Shown: positions 9,315-20,172 of the stretch, piece by piece
Position numbering within the stretch: the first letter of the stretch is position 1
Layout of the letters: every line of letters begins with the position of its first letter
Source of the DNA: Lonicera japonica
Lineage: Eukaryota; Streptophyta; Magnoliopsida; Dipsacales; Caprifoliaceae
Direction: 5' to 3'
Assembly: GCA_021464415.1 (NCBI GenBank)
Contig: CM038468.1
Coordinates: 31,050,969 to 31,114,968, forward strand
Length of the DNA stretch: 64,000 nt
Notes under the pieces: model-generated
Seen by the model: the letters and a program-made list of their open reading frames with translations, nothing else
Told to the model about the DNA's origin: nothing
Databases searched by the model: none
Program-made: the position numbers and the translations under genes

Positions 9315-11440
9315 CCAAGATACACTTATCATTCCAAGCATCAATACATTCTCCATTTCCCACTTGCCATCTCAAACCACTATTGAGAATCTTTATTCCT
9401 TCCCGAAGACTAGCCCATATTAACAACGAGCGAAATCCCTTTTAAGCATCAAGAATAGAGGTGGTAGGAAAATAGATACTTTAACACCACTGCGCATAAA
9501 AAATTTGGGTTCATCAACAGCCTCCAGGCACTGTTTTGCAAGGAGGTCCAAATTAAAAAAGCTTGGAAGTTACGAAAGCCCATATCTCCTTCCCATTTAG
9601 GAGAAGACACCACCGCCCACCTCTTCTAATGAATTTTAGTGGAATCCTAATTCCCAGCCCACTAAGAGCTACGAATAAGCCTTTCAATCTTCTCGCAAAA
9701 ACCTTTAGGGAAAATAAGACCCGACATAGCATAAGAAGGGACCGCTTGGACCACTGCCTTTATGAGAATCTCTCTCCCTGCTTGGGAAAGTAAATTATGT
9801 TTCCAAGTAGTCAATTTTTTCCTGATTCGGTCATAAATGAAAGATAAAGCTTCTGACTTTGACTTGCCCACTTCCCACTGAAAAGGGAAGCCTCAAGTAT
9901 TTCGCCAAATGAAAGGACACATTTATCCCCAAAAAATCTCACATCATGGTTGCAAAAATATCATCGCACCCACTAGAAAAGATAGCTTCTGATTTTTAGA
10001 AATTTATCCTTTGACCCGACGCTTTGCAGTAATCATTAAGGATGCCGAAAAGAATTTTGCATTATGAAAGTGTTGCTTTTATGAAAAAGATGGAGTCATC
10101 CGTGAAGAGAAAATATGACACCGGGGGCAGTTGCATTTAGCTTTGATCTTTGATAAAACCTTGGTTTGGATTGCTTTGGAGACGGCCTTTAAAAGAACAT
10201 CTTGAGCTAACAAGAAGAGATATGGGGATAACGGATCTCCTTGGCGCAAACTTCTCGTCGTATTTACCCTACAAATGTCTTACGCATTTGCTTTAATGTT
10301 GTCAAAGACCGTACTTATGTATTTTAGGATTAACCCTATCCACACTTCGTTAAAGCCCAATTTCCTTAAAACCGCAACTAAAAAGTCCCCATTCTAAGCG
10401 ATCGTACACCTTATTGACATCTTGTTTAAGCGCGAGGCCAATGTTATAGAGGGACTTGTTAGCCCTAAGAGCATGGAACATCTCACGGGCCACAATAATG
10501 TTATCTTGGATAGCTCTCTTTGAGACAAATGCTAACTGATTAGAAGAAATAAGATCCTGAAGGAGTGGCTTCAATATGTTAGCTAACGCTTTCAAAATCA
10601 CCTTGTATATGAAATTATAAAGGCTGATGAGTCTAAAGTGCAATATCGTTTCCGGGCTCGGGCACTAATTGGGAATGAGCACCAAATTAGTCGCATTCAG
10701 TTCTTTTAAAAGAAATTGGCCTTCAAAAAAACTTTTCACTGCTAGGCAGACATCATCACTGATGATATCTTAGTAGGTGGTATAGAAGATACCAGCAAAA
10801 CCATCAGATCCAAGAGCCTTAAGAGGACCAAGTTGATTGACAACTATTTTGATTTCTGCTTCAGGTAATGGTTTCAATACGCTAGAATTCATTTCCTCAA
10901 TTACGATTGGATCAACACATAACAGGAACTGAGAAAAATCCCTGCTGCTTGAGGCTGTGAACAAAGACTTAAAATGAGAATTTATAATATCCTTGATGCC
11001 CTCTTGGTGATCAATCCACACATCATCTGCTTCCCTCCAAAGCCGAGATTTCCAATTGCAATGATTTCTTTGGGTAGAAGAAGCATGAAAAATCGAGTAT
11101 TTTTGTCTCCCGAACGAAGCCAATTAACCATCGACCTCCGCTGCAAGTACAATTCTTTTTGCATTAAAATACTGTCAATCTCCTTATTTATTTCCCTCTC
11201 CACATATTTGTTAATGCACTCCGGTCTTTTATTCTGCCAACCGGCAAGCTGAGCATTGAGGGCTACAATCATAGGGAAATGCCAACCAAACTTGGTCCTT
11301 TTCCAGTTCATAAAACTGCTCCTACACTTCTTGAGTTTCTTCATAACAGAGAACATCAAGGAGCCCTGAAACTGCTAGCTCTAGGCTGATTCAACCACAA
11401 TTTTACACTTGAGTAAAGTCGCCCACACAGAGATGAGCTT
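9315..11440 (-). pseudogene. L1-type LINE ORF2 remnant (reverse transcriptase)
   Basis: Minus-strand pieces in the right order give most of a plant L1 ORF2 downstream of the endonuclease. The linker before the RT reads RRSMVNWLRSGDKNTRFF (about 11110-11170). Next come KALGSDGF (near 10805), the RT fingers and palm with LISLYNFIYKVI, NQLAFV and ALKQDVNKVYDRLEW (10400-10643), an FTDD catalytic-type motif (near 10100) and the C-terminal motif KLTTWKHNLLSQAGREILIKAVVQ broken across 9700-9820. Stops and frameshifts separate the pieces, and the endonuclease and poly(A) tail are missing. It is a 5'-truncated dead copy, and its 3' side abuts the LTR-like sequence at 9314. Confidence 0.85.
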
Positions 11441-11789
11441 TTAGCAAAGTTTTTCACTCTTTTGCCGTGTAGTTCAGAAGTGTGTACTGCTTCCAAAACT
11501 AATGTATATTTGTCTTTAAAGCTTGAAAAACGTATTCCTTATCAAGTAATGATCATCCTGCTAGAGACAACTCACTAAAATTCATTATTTAACTTGAAGA
11601 AAACAAAGTTTCAAAGAGTTTTTGACACTAATACATTCAAGAGTACAAATTGCAAAATTTGATTTAGTAATATCAAGTAGCAAATATGTTAAATTTGTTT
11701 TCCAATAGTACAAATTGATTTTATTGGTATCAAGTTGCAAATATGCTTTCGGGATATTGAAAAACGGGCTTCTTTGAAAAAGTTTTATA
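11441..11789. other. AT-rich spacer with a small imperfect repeat
   Basis: No gene is visible. Two related stretches (about 11643-11690 and 11706-11750) share GTACAAATTG and ATCAAGT-GCAAATATG, suggesting a short local duplication. Confidence 0.35.
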
Positions 11790-12345
11790 CAAAAGAATCA
11801 GAAAATAATATTTTTTGTAAATTAACGGCCTATATTTGACAAAACTCCAAAAGAAGTGCAACGTTAAGTTTGCAATATATTTTTGAATTCTAATATTTTA
11901 TGGTATTGTACCAAATTAATTTTGCGGTGCATGTTTTTTAATAGATTGTTACGTATAAATTTTTAGTGGACATTGCTTTAGATTTATTTCAACAAGTTTC
12001 AAATTTAAACCCATTTATATATCAATAAAACACATGATAATTTTTTTTTTTTGTTGTGCATTGTTTGCACTCCTTGTTTTGTAATACGCTACTATGTATT
12101 GAGATTTATTTTATGTTGCTTCAGAGTTCACCAGAGTGAGAGAAAAATATACTTGCTAAAAAATATAAACATATCATATATGCAAAACAAATGGGCATTA
12201 ATTTTATTGTAGTGCAAAGTTAAGTTTGCGCAAAATACAATTTTGGTCAAAACTCTTATTTTAAAACACGATTGGTATCGAAACTATTATTTAAAAAATA
12301 AATATTTTTCTCGGAATATTTTTTACGAAATATGGTTTCTCCATC
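11790..12345. repeat. Left arm of a large inverted repeat
   Basis: Reads as the reverse complement of 15535-16127 along nearly its whole length. Matching landmarks include AATAATATTTTTTGTAAATTAA, TTGCACTCCTTGTTTTGTAATACGC and CAAATGGGCATTAATTTTATT (each compared over shorter blocks). The arms are about 560-590 bases and differ by scattered substitutions and small indels. They may be the long terminal inverted repeats of an old Mutator-like or foldback element, but no target duplication could be read at 11790. Confidence 0.75.
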
Positions 12346-12505
12346 CTTGATACATATATGCTTCCTCCTTAACCCTTGTTTTTTTCCTAGAAAGCGTAAA
12401 AAAATCTCGATCATATTTACTGATTTACACATGCACAAGCACATAGAATAAAATATAATAAAATAATTTTATTCGTTTGAGTGTGAATACAATTTTGATC
12501 ATACA

Positions 12506-13205
12506 TCTATATTATAGAACATTATATTTGACCAATTTTTATTTTTTTTTAAAAGTACAAGAATCTAATGGTTAAAAATATACAGGTAATGGTATGCATT
12601 ACTTCTACACCATTAGATAAGTTTTATAAACACATCAAGATGTCACATCAAAGTTAAAACACCCACACTAATAATATACACACAATAAACTCTCACACAT
12701 CAATAATTTTGTTTACATTAAAAATGTCGTAACTTAAAATAATAAATTCAAAATTTAATATTTAAAATCTACTAATCTAGATCAATTAAACAAGATCCAT
12801 CATGACTATAAAATTATTGAGTGATAATGAAGTAATTTATGTGTTCATACATTATTGGTTATCTTAGTCTGTAGTTTTTAGGAGTTTCCGTGATACATCA
12901 GTCCAAGTTTTGGACTATTTTTAAATCATATTGACAGAAATGGTTTGATTACTTTCAAATTCAGCCTTGAGTTTAATTTGTTAAAAAAATTATTTGCCAA
13001 GATAAACATACATTCAAAAAATATGACTAAAAGATTCTTTTAAAAAATTAAAACAAGTTGTTCAAATCCCGTCTATTTTTAGTTTTTCCAGCATTAAGAT
13101 ATATTGAACATACATGCCGGTTTAGATTGTCACACGTTAAACTTTTTTGTTCCATTATTGGATCATATTTATTTCACCGTGCTGGCGGCACGGATATACC
13201 CTAGT
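12506..13205 (+). mobile_element. Helitron-like non-autonomous element (candidate)
   Basis: The 3' end fits a Helitron: a hairpin CCGTGC-TGGCG-GCACGG (13178-13194), seven bases, then CTAG at 13202-13205 followed by T. A possible 5' end TCTATATTATAG starts at 12506 after an A, matching the A|TC...CTRR|T rule. Most of it (12640-13205) is repeated directly at 14525-15107, where the hairpin is degraded and the end reads CTAA before T. The 3' end is the stronger evidence; the 5' end is provisional. Confidence 0.5.
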
Positions 13206-13423
13206 ACATATATAATGAATACACCAAAATTGAGAAAATGATCCGTTTGCATCCCGAACTTTATACTGGGTTTCACGTTGCACCCTAAACTTCAATTTGT
13301 TCTACCTTACACTCCAAACTTCAAAAAGTGGTTTTAAATGCCCACTCCGTTAACCTTTTATAATAGAAATTGTCATGTGCATATCACATGATGCAAAATA
13401 AGGGGTAAAAGGGTAAATTCATT

Positions 13424-13424
<1 letters not shown>

Positions 13425-13459
<35 letters not shown>

Positions 13460-13525
13460 TTGTTCTTCTTCTTCTTCTTCTTCTTCTTCTTCTTCGTCGT
13501 CGTCGTCGTCGTCGTTGTCATCGTC
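13425..13525. repeat. Compound trinucleotide microsatellite (TCA)n(TTC)n(GTC)n
   Basis: Runs of ATC/TCA, then TTC, then GTC units lie end to end inside the MULE. Frames through it translate to Phe, Val, Met or Lys homopolymers and are artefacts. Confidence 0.9.
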
Positions 13526-13904
13526 GAAATGGGGAGAAATGAACGAAACAAACCTATGACAGACTTAGCGATCCTCTCGGAACATATTTTGATGTTTTGT
13601 CTCAATATTGGAAGTGTTTTGTTGAATACAATCCTCGATTGCTGCTCTGGAGTGAGATTGGAAAAAGAAGAGCCACCTTCGATAGATTTTTCGCCAGTGT
13701 GCTCCGTCAATCTGCAAAGTGGCAACGAAACGGTGGTGATAAGCTTTGCCGGCCATAGTCAGGGCATCTCAGGGGTGGGAAGATGATAATTGCGTGGACC
13801 GAGAGGATACTTGAGTTGGGTTTTCTTCTTCAACGGGTTTGCTTGTGAGTTAGCATTAATTTATATTGGGTTGGAGCTTAATTTAAAACGAAGAATTCGA
13901 AGGA

Positions 13905-14050
13905 GAAGAATTGGAAGAAGAAGAAGAAGAATGGCTGAAGAAGAAGAATTTCCAAGGAGAAGAATTGCAAGAAGAAGAAAAAGAAGAATGACTGAAGAAG
14001 AAGAAGAAGAAGAAGAAGAAGAAGAAGAAGAAGAAGAAAAAGAAGAAGAA
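13905..14050. repeat. (GAA)n-rich microsatellite
   Basis: Imperfect then pure GAA/AGAAG units, complementary in composition to the TTC tract at the other side of the same MULE. A transcript through the element could pair the two tracts. Confidence 0.9.
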
Positions 14051-14524
14051 TTACTCTTATGCCCTTTCTTTTGCATTTTCTGTTATAAAATGGACGGAAG
14101 GTTAACATAGTGGGCATTTAAAACCACTTTTTGAAGTTTGGAGTGTAAGGTGGAACAAATTGAAGTTTCGGGTGCAACTTGAAACCGGGTAGAAAGTTCG
14201 GAGTGCAAATGGGTCATTTACTCCACCAAAATTTGATAAGAGTATATAAAGGTACACCATTGTTTTGCGGGGTGAGAAGGGTAATGACCTCTCAAACTTA
14301 TATGTAATTTCATTTTTGATTACATCTATCTAGATCGAATTCACAACATCGTTATTAAAAAAAATCAAAAAAATACCCAACAAAACATAAAATTGTTGGC
14401 AAGCGCTGATTTTACTTGTGCAAGAGCAAAATGGGGTGTACGTGTCAGTAGTAGTGAACCCACTCAAATTCGAAGGTTTATATATAAAATTTTAGTTTTA
14501 TTGACTAAAAATATAATTCTTCTT

Positions 14525-15115
14525 TCACCAATAATATACACACAATAAACTTTCACACATTAATAATTTTGTCTATATTAAAAATGCCATAACCTAAAAT
14601 AATAAATTCAAAATTTAATAAAAAAATTAATATTTAAAATCTACTAATCTAGATCAACTAAACAAGATCCATCATGGCTATAAAATTATTTTAAAAAAAA
14701 AAGAAAAATTATTGAGTAACAATGACGTAATTTATGTGTTCGTACATTATTGGTTATTTTAGTCTATTGTTTTTAGGATTTTCCATGATACATTAGTCCA
14801 ATTTTTGGAAATCATATTGACAGAAATGCTTTGATGACTTTCAAATCCGGCCTTGAATTTAATTTGTTTAAAAATAATTTGCCAAGATCAAAATAAGTTC
14901 AAAAAATATGATTAAAAGATTCTTTAATAAATTTAAAACAAGTTGGTCAAATCCCGTCTATTTTTAGTTTTTCCAGCATTAAGATATATTAAACATACGT
15001 TTCGGTTGTTTAAAACGTGTCGGTTTAGATTGTCACACGTTAAACTTTTTTGTTTTGTTATCGGATCATATTTATATCACTATATTGGATGGCACAAGTA
15101 CACCCTAATACACAT
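14525..15115 (+). repeat. Second, diverged copy of the Helitron-like sequence
   Basis: Direct repeat of 12640-13215: both start at a CAATAATATACACACAATAAACT-like block and both contain CAAATCCCGTCTATTTTTAG and TTAGATTGTCACACGTTAAA. The terminal hairpin is mutated and no 5' end could be seen. Confidence 0.75.
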
Positions 15116-15534
15116 ATATGTAAACATATGAAATGATATTATAATCTTAGGTGTGTACTTTTTAATTTGACATTATTAAATAAAGGAGATTAAATATTTG
15201 CACATGGGGGACTATTTAAATTATTTAATTTAAATCAACAGTACTAGGTTAGTGATCAAATGATAGATTACTGAATTAACACGACCATAGATTGAATAAA
15301 TTATCTTAATGGCCTTATATTATTCATTAGATTTTATTATGACTTTAAACTAAAAAAAAGTCTCTGTTAGGCGCTTAAACTATTTAGTGAGTCTCGCGTT
15401 ATCCTTTCGTTTAATTTCTCTATTAAGAAAGTGAAAATTAAAAATATTTTTGTCATTTTAATTATAATTTATTTATTTGTTTATTTATTTTTATTTTGAA
15501 CCGATGGAAGCGTTGAAGAATTAAGTTGCCACTT
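15116..15534. other. AT-rich spacer
   Basis: No coding frame, repeat end or other feature could be supported between the Helitron-like copy and the right inverted-repeat arm. Confidence 0.4.
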
Positions 15535-16127
15535 GCAAAAGGATGGAGAAACTGTTTTTTGAAAAATAAAAAAATTCAGAGAATAATATTTATTTTTTTA
15601 AATAAAAATTTCTTTAATTATTTTTTGAAACATTAGTTTCTTTATCAATTGTGTTTTAAATAAATAAGAGTTTTGACAAAAATTGTGTTTTGTGCAAACT
15701 TAACTTTGCAATCCAATAAAATTAATGCCCATTTGTTTTGCATGATATGTTTATATTTTTTAGCAAGTATATTTTTATGTTACTCTGGTGAACTCTGACG
15801 CAACATCAAGTAAATCTCAATACATAGTAGCGTATTACAAAACAAGGAGTGCAAACTTTACATAACAAAAAAAAATTATCATGTGTTTTATTAATAAATG
15901 GGTTTAAATTTGTAACTTGATGAACTAAATCTAAAGCAATATCAACTAAACATTTATACGTAAGAATTTATTAAAAAACATGCATTGGACACTTAATTTG
16001 ATACGATATCATAAAATATTACATTTCAAAAATATACTGCAAACTTAATTACATTGCACTTCTTTTAGAGTTTGTTCAAATATAGGCCCTTAATTTACAA
16101 AAAATATTATTTCCTTATTCTTTTTGC
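15535..16127. repeat. Right arm of the large inverted repeat
   Basis: Reverse complement of 11790-12345. It ends directly at the CCT target duplication of the CACTA element at 16131, so any original terminal duplication has been moved or lost. Confidence 0.75.
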
Positions 16128-17247
16128 CCTCACTACAAGAAATTTGATAATTTAAGTCACTTAAAAAGTGACTTAATTGATCATTTAGGTCTCTTTCCGG
16201 TTTATCTTCAAGTGACTTAATAAGCGGTGTCATAAAAAGTTCGTAAAAGTGACTTAAAAATAGTTGTAGGTTAGTGACATAATATTGACATAAAAGTGAC
16301 TTAAAAATAATAAATAATATAATTTTTGTAAATGCTCATAATTTAGCTAGTTACCACACAAATTTATAAATCAATCCAATTAACAAAGCAACGCATTCTT
16401 TAGATAAAGCTTTACTATTCAAAAATCCAAATGGATACAACCCAATCAAATAATCAAAGAAATTATTCTACCATCTTGATGTTCAAAACAAATCAATAAT
16501 CCAAAAGAGTAATCTTAAGACAGATAGCCCAGCACCACTGAAAGGTACCCAAAACCTTGTTAGAACAATGAAAGCTTATAATTTCTTCTTGAACTTTATT
16601 CATTTTGCTTGTTATATGCCCTTACGATTCTTCCTTTCATAAAAAGGTTAGAAAAAATCATAGCCTGCACATAAGAATTCAAGAAATTTAGTAAGTGCAT
16701 ATTCAAAAATTGAGATGGCAAATATTAATTAAACCTTACATAGTCAACACATCCAAATGTCTGGATCCACTACTTATTAAGGACCAAGGGATATCATTTA
16801 GTAAAAATATAAAACTCTAGGACAATGAAGTCTGAATATATATATATATATATAATATGTGTGTATAATCTTATGTGACAGGGCATGTCTGTTTCTTTTA
16901 GACACATCTGTATTTCATAAAAAAGAATCAGAATACTTTAAAACCATTAAAAATTCAAGAGATCACTCATTAGAGAAGCCTTCCCCGTGTTTCCCCCTAG
17001 GAAAAAAATAAAAAATAAAAAAGAAAGCAAGCAAGCAAAGTAGGCCCAGCTGCACCCAGAAATCAAAATTCCCAAAAGAGTCAACACATGACTGCATATT
17101 TGAAATTCTGTTATACCAAGAAGTTGGATTTTAACATATAAAGAACATAAATGGGCTGTAATAAAAACATGGAGATAGGCACAATACTTTCAAGAAATGG
17201 AAGGATTTAAAAAATTAACGAATAGGATTAATTTTAATTTTAACCTG

Positions 17248-17591
17248 TCATTGGCTCGTTCTTTGTAACCGTGACCCGATCATCTTGAGTTCAAATCTCT
17301 TGACCGCTTCGGCAGCCTCCCATTGTGGAGTCCACCACATATCGTAGTCCTTCCATCTTCACTATTGATCTATTGACCATTTTCCGGCAAGGCCCTCGCC
17401 TCTTGGAGATGGTGCCATGGTAATGGTAGTACATGATCTGGCCCTCTGTCTTGTGGGTTGTTTTGCCAACTGTGTTCTCGGACATTGGCACCTCTGTTGC
17501 AAAAATGTTGGGCGGTTTGACTGCGTATATATGGTCCCTTCTAATTTCCGTCTTTGAATCTTTGTAAACTAGCTTCTCAAATCCCCATTTC
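17248..17591 (-). pseudogene. Captured exon resembling the C-terminus of a GT92 / galactan synthase-like protein
   Basis: The minus strand has a clear 3' splice site (TTATTTGCAG before 17591), then a frame reading KWGFEKLVYKDSKTEIRRDH, a middle with THKTEGQIMYYHYHGTIS, and GLRYVVDSTM. A frameshift near 17315-17325 then moves to a second frame reading EAAEAVKRFELKMIGSRLQR, with its stop at 17248-17250. The WGFEKL, HYHGTI and final VKRFELKMIG features match my recollection of the last exon of GT92 (former DUF23) beta-1,4-galactan synthases, Golgi enzymes that extend pectic galactan side chains. The frameshift and missing upstream catalytic region make it non-functional as an enzyme. The family call is from memory and moderate. 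Confidence 0.55.
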
Positions 17592-18159
17592 CTGCAAATA
17601 ATTTATTCCTTCTGCTATTAGCCTACTGTAATCGGTGGTAAAACAATAATAGAAAAACTCCTCAAGAAATGAATGAATAAGATACAATTCACGTCAAAAA
17701 GGACATACGAAAATTACCGTAATAATGAACCAAAACCTACTACAAGGTGCCATTTCTTTTAGCATATGTAAAAGAAGCATCATCAGAAAATAAATATACA
17801 ATTGCACATATTTAAACGTCCAAGTCTAACCATCAGTAATTGTATGTCATTAGTTTCAGTACAACACTACACGTTAGTTTTAAGTCCTACTTTAGTCATC
17901 ACCCTCTCCGGATCATATGGATCTGATCATATAAATACACTTGTGCTCAGTTCGGCTGTCTATATTTAACCTTCCCAAACCCCATCCTCGGACTGATGCG
18001 TCACTAGTAATTTGCACCCTTTAGCTATTAGTCAAAAATCTAGTTCCACATTTTCAAAAGTCAAAATAATCATAATGCAGAGCTTGGATTTACATTTTCT
18101 AAATAAATATTTATACGTATCAACAACATATAATAAGTAAGGACACTCGTACCACTTAC

Positions 18160-18241
18160 CGTTTCGATGACCCTTCCCAGCATCACACCACCAACTGAAT
18201 GTCTACATGAAACAAGCATGGCATCTTCAAGGAATGCACCA
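18160..18241 (-). pseudogene. Captured 82-bp exon, U-box/RING-like fragment (tentative)
   Basis: A pyrimidine-rich tract ending TTCTTCAG precedes 18241, and a consensus donor GTAAGT follows 18160, so this is a textbook internal exon on the minus strand. It encodes GAFLEDAMLVSCRHSVGG followed by VMLGRVIET with no stop. The C-x2-H spacing looks like the start of a U-box or RING-like fold, but the source gene is not identified. It is a different sequence type from the GT92-like exon, which would make the cargo chimeric. Confidence 0.45.
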
Positions 18242-18625
18242 CTGAAGAAGAGGAGGAAGAAAAAGGAGAGGGAATAAAAATAACAATCATTACTACTCGA
18301 TCAAATATTGCAACTTATAACCAAAAGGGCAAAATGATATAACGAAATCTATTATTCTTCAGCATCACTAAGACTCAATGTAAACCAATTTTTAAAGTAT
18401 CCAAAATTGCAAGTCTATTTTCAAAAACACTTAAAGTTCAAACATAGACCTAAGATATAGCGCTGACTAGTTATGTGAAAAAATAATAAAGTAAAAGTCC
18501 GCGAAATGTAAGAGTTTACAAAGACAAACTGATTGAGGCATTTTGTCGAGCACTTGAAAGACAACCTGGAATAAATTTTATTCAACAAATGCACACAACA
18601 CATAAGAAAATATTGACATTCATAC

Positions 18626-19090
18626 CTGAAAGTTAATGAGATGAGTATATAGCCAAATTCTTCCACACCTTGATGAAGATACTCAGCATCACAACTAACA
18701 ACAATTTTTTTTATATATAGTTTTAATCAATAAATACGGTTTAGACTAATAGAAACTCCAATTTTAATAAATCGGATTTAGACTAATATAGACTCCATTT
18801 TTTCTTAATTTATAGCACATTACAACACACCTAACATCAATTATAGGATATATTTTTTTGAAGTTGGCTTGATTATTATTGAGCAATTCAAATCAATTTG
18901 TTCAGCAACAAAGCAATTAATGAAATGTGTTTGTGTTTGACTTTGTAGTACCTGATTTGTAGAACGATTTGAAGGAAGAATTAGGAGGCTGAAGGTGATT
19001 CGTGGAAGACTAAGGTGGGAGACCGGAGAATAATCACCATCGCCTTTGATTGAATGCTTGTACACATCGCCAACCTTCGACTAAGGATTT
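18626..19090 (-). pseudogene. Further splice-bounded segments of the captured cargo
   Basis: Two minus-strand stretches end at plausible donors: one at 18952 (AAATCAG then GTAC), with a frame containing SLPRITFSLLILPSNRS, and one at 18626 (TTTCAG then GTATGA), with a frame containing EEFGYILISLTF. They could be the first exons or leader of a transcript that continues into 18160-18241 and 17248-17591. Exon starts are not defined. Confidence 0.3.
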
Positions 19091-19518
19091 GAATCATACA
19101 AATTTGAAACAGAGCTACGGGGATTTAATAATCTTGACCGAATGAATTGATCAGATAGATAGGAAGACAGAGAAATTAGGTTAGGTGCGCTGGAATGAAT
19201 TTGGGAAAAATATTAGGCATCGTGATTTGATGAGCTAGGTTTATTTATTTTTTCAAATCCCGTAAAATTTAGGTCATGTCTTTAACTGATGGCACGAAAC
19301 ATGTATGTACCATAAAAGTGACTTAACTGATGTTACATTAAATTATTTAAGTCTTAAAATTAACAAGTGACTTAACTTATAAGTTAAAAGTGACTTATGT
19401 GATAATTTTTCTTGTAGTGCCTTTGAGGCTGCCTCATCAGTTGGAATGTGTCCTCGGTTAATGTTTGTTTTTGCCCTTTGAGCCTTTGTTTGATGATCAA
19501 AAAAAATAAAAAATAACA

Positions 19519-19810
19519 ATGGATTTAGCAACTCACAGTTTTGTTAAATCCCAATTACATAAAAGAAAAGCTAGTAAACATTATAGCAATTAAAGCTTCG
19601 GAATTAATTACAATAAGCAGAGTAGCAATCTAATACCAAATTATCTCAAATAATAATAAGTCATGCTGCAAGCAATTTAAAATCCATCACACTAAAGTGA
19701 CGAACTTTGCTAAAAGCTGATCTCAACACCTACCAATGGATTTAGCCACTCATAGTTTTGTTAAATCCCAAGCACATAAAACAAAAGACAATGACATTCT
19801 AACATTAAAG
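19519..19810. repeat. Local direct repeat downstream of the DUF247 gene
   Basis: About 19519-19570 and 19737-19790 share ATGGATTTAGC-ACTCA-AGTTTTGTTAAATCCCAA in short blocks, a duplication offset by about 218 bases that brackets the DUF247 relic. Confidence 0.7.
19644..19687 (-). pseudogene. Relic of a second DUF247 coding sequence
   Basis: These 44 bases match 20961-21004 inside the intact DUF247 gene with five differences, in the same orientation. The matching part encodes residues about 151-166 (around CLQRDLLLFEN), one of the most conserved DUF247 segments. It is probably the last trace of a tandem duplicate downstream of the live gene. Confidence 0.65.
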
Positions 19811-20172
19811 CTCTATAATTTTTACAATAAGAAAAGAATAACAATCTTACAATGTTTAAAGAAAAAGTACAATTCAAAATGAAGAACACTCTAAAACTCT
19901 CACCAACTTCTCTCTAAAGTTCCTTAGCTATTACAAACTATCTAATACCATAAAAAGAGCTGCGATGATTTCCCTTATGGAGTGCAAGAGAGGTTTGGGT
20001 ATTGGGATGGAAGTTCCAAAATGGGGTGAAAGAAATTATGGCTAGCTAGCATAGCTGGGTTTAAAGGTCAAGAACGGAGGAGATTGAGTGTACAAATACG
20101 CAATTTATTAGTACTGCTAGTAGCTAGTAGACATGGTGATGTATATGATTTCTCAACAAACAACTGCGAGAA

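Larger units (their letters stand above)
13233..14223. mobile_element. Mutator-type (MULE) non-autonomous element
   Basis: Terminal inverted repeats of about 140 bases begin GAGAAAATGATCCGTTTGCA at 13233 and GAGTAAATGACCCATTTGCA on the opposite strand at 14223. A perfect 10-bp target duplication CACCAAAATT lies at 13223-13232 and 14224-14233, the length expected for Mutator elements. There is no transposase. The interior has TCA/TTC/GTC repeats on one side, GAA repeats on the other, and a less AT-rich 270-bp core (13530-13800) that may be captured host DNA. Confidence 0.85.
16131..19419. mobile_element. Non-autonomous CACTA transposon carrying captured gene pieces
   Basis: Termini are CACTACAAGAAATTTGATAA at 16131 and the inverse of CACTACAAGAAAAATTATCA ending at 19419. 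The 3-bp target duplication CCT is present at 16128-16130 and 19420-19422. Both ends are packed with AAGTGACTTAA-type subterminal repeats. Instead of transposase, the interior holds minus-strand segments bounded by good splice sites: near 18952-19090, ending at 18626, 18160-18241 and 17248-17591. At least one resembles a known host enzyme. This is the pattern of gene capture reported for CACTA elements. Confidence 0.92.

Noticed and set aside
13384..14117. Long frames with poly-Phe, poly-Met, poly-Glu or poly-Ser runs
   Set aside because: They are translations of TTC, ATC and GAA microsatellites inside the MULE.
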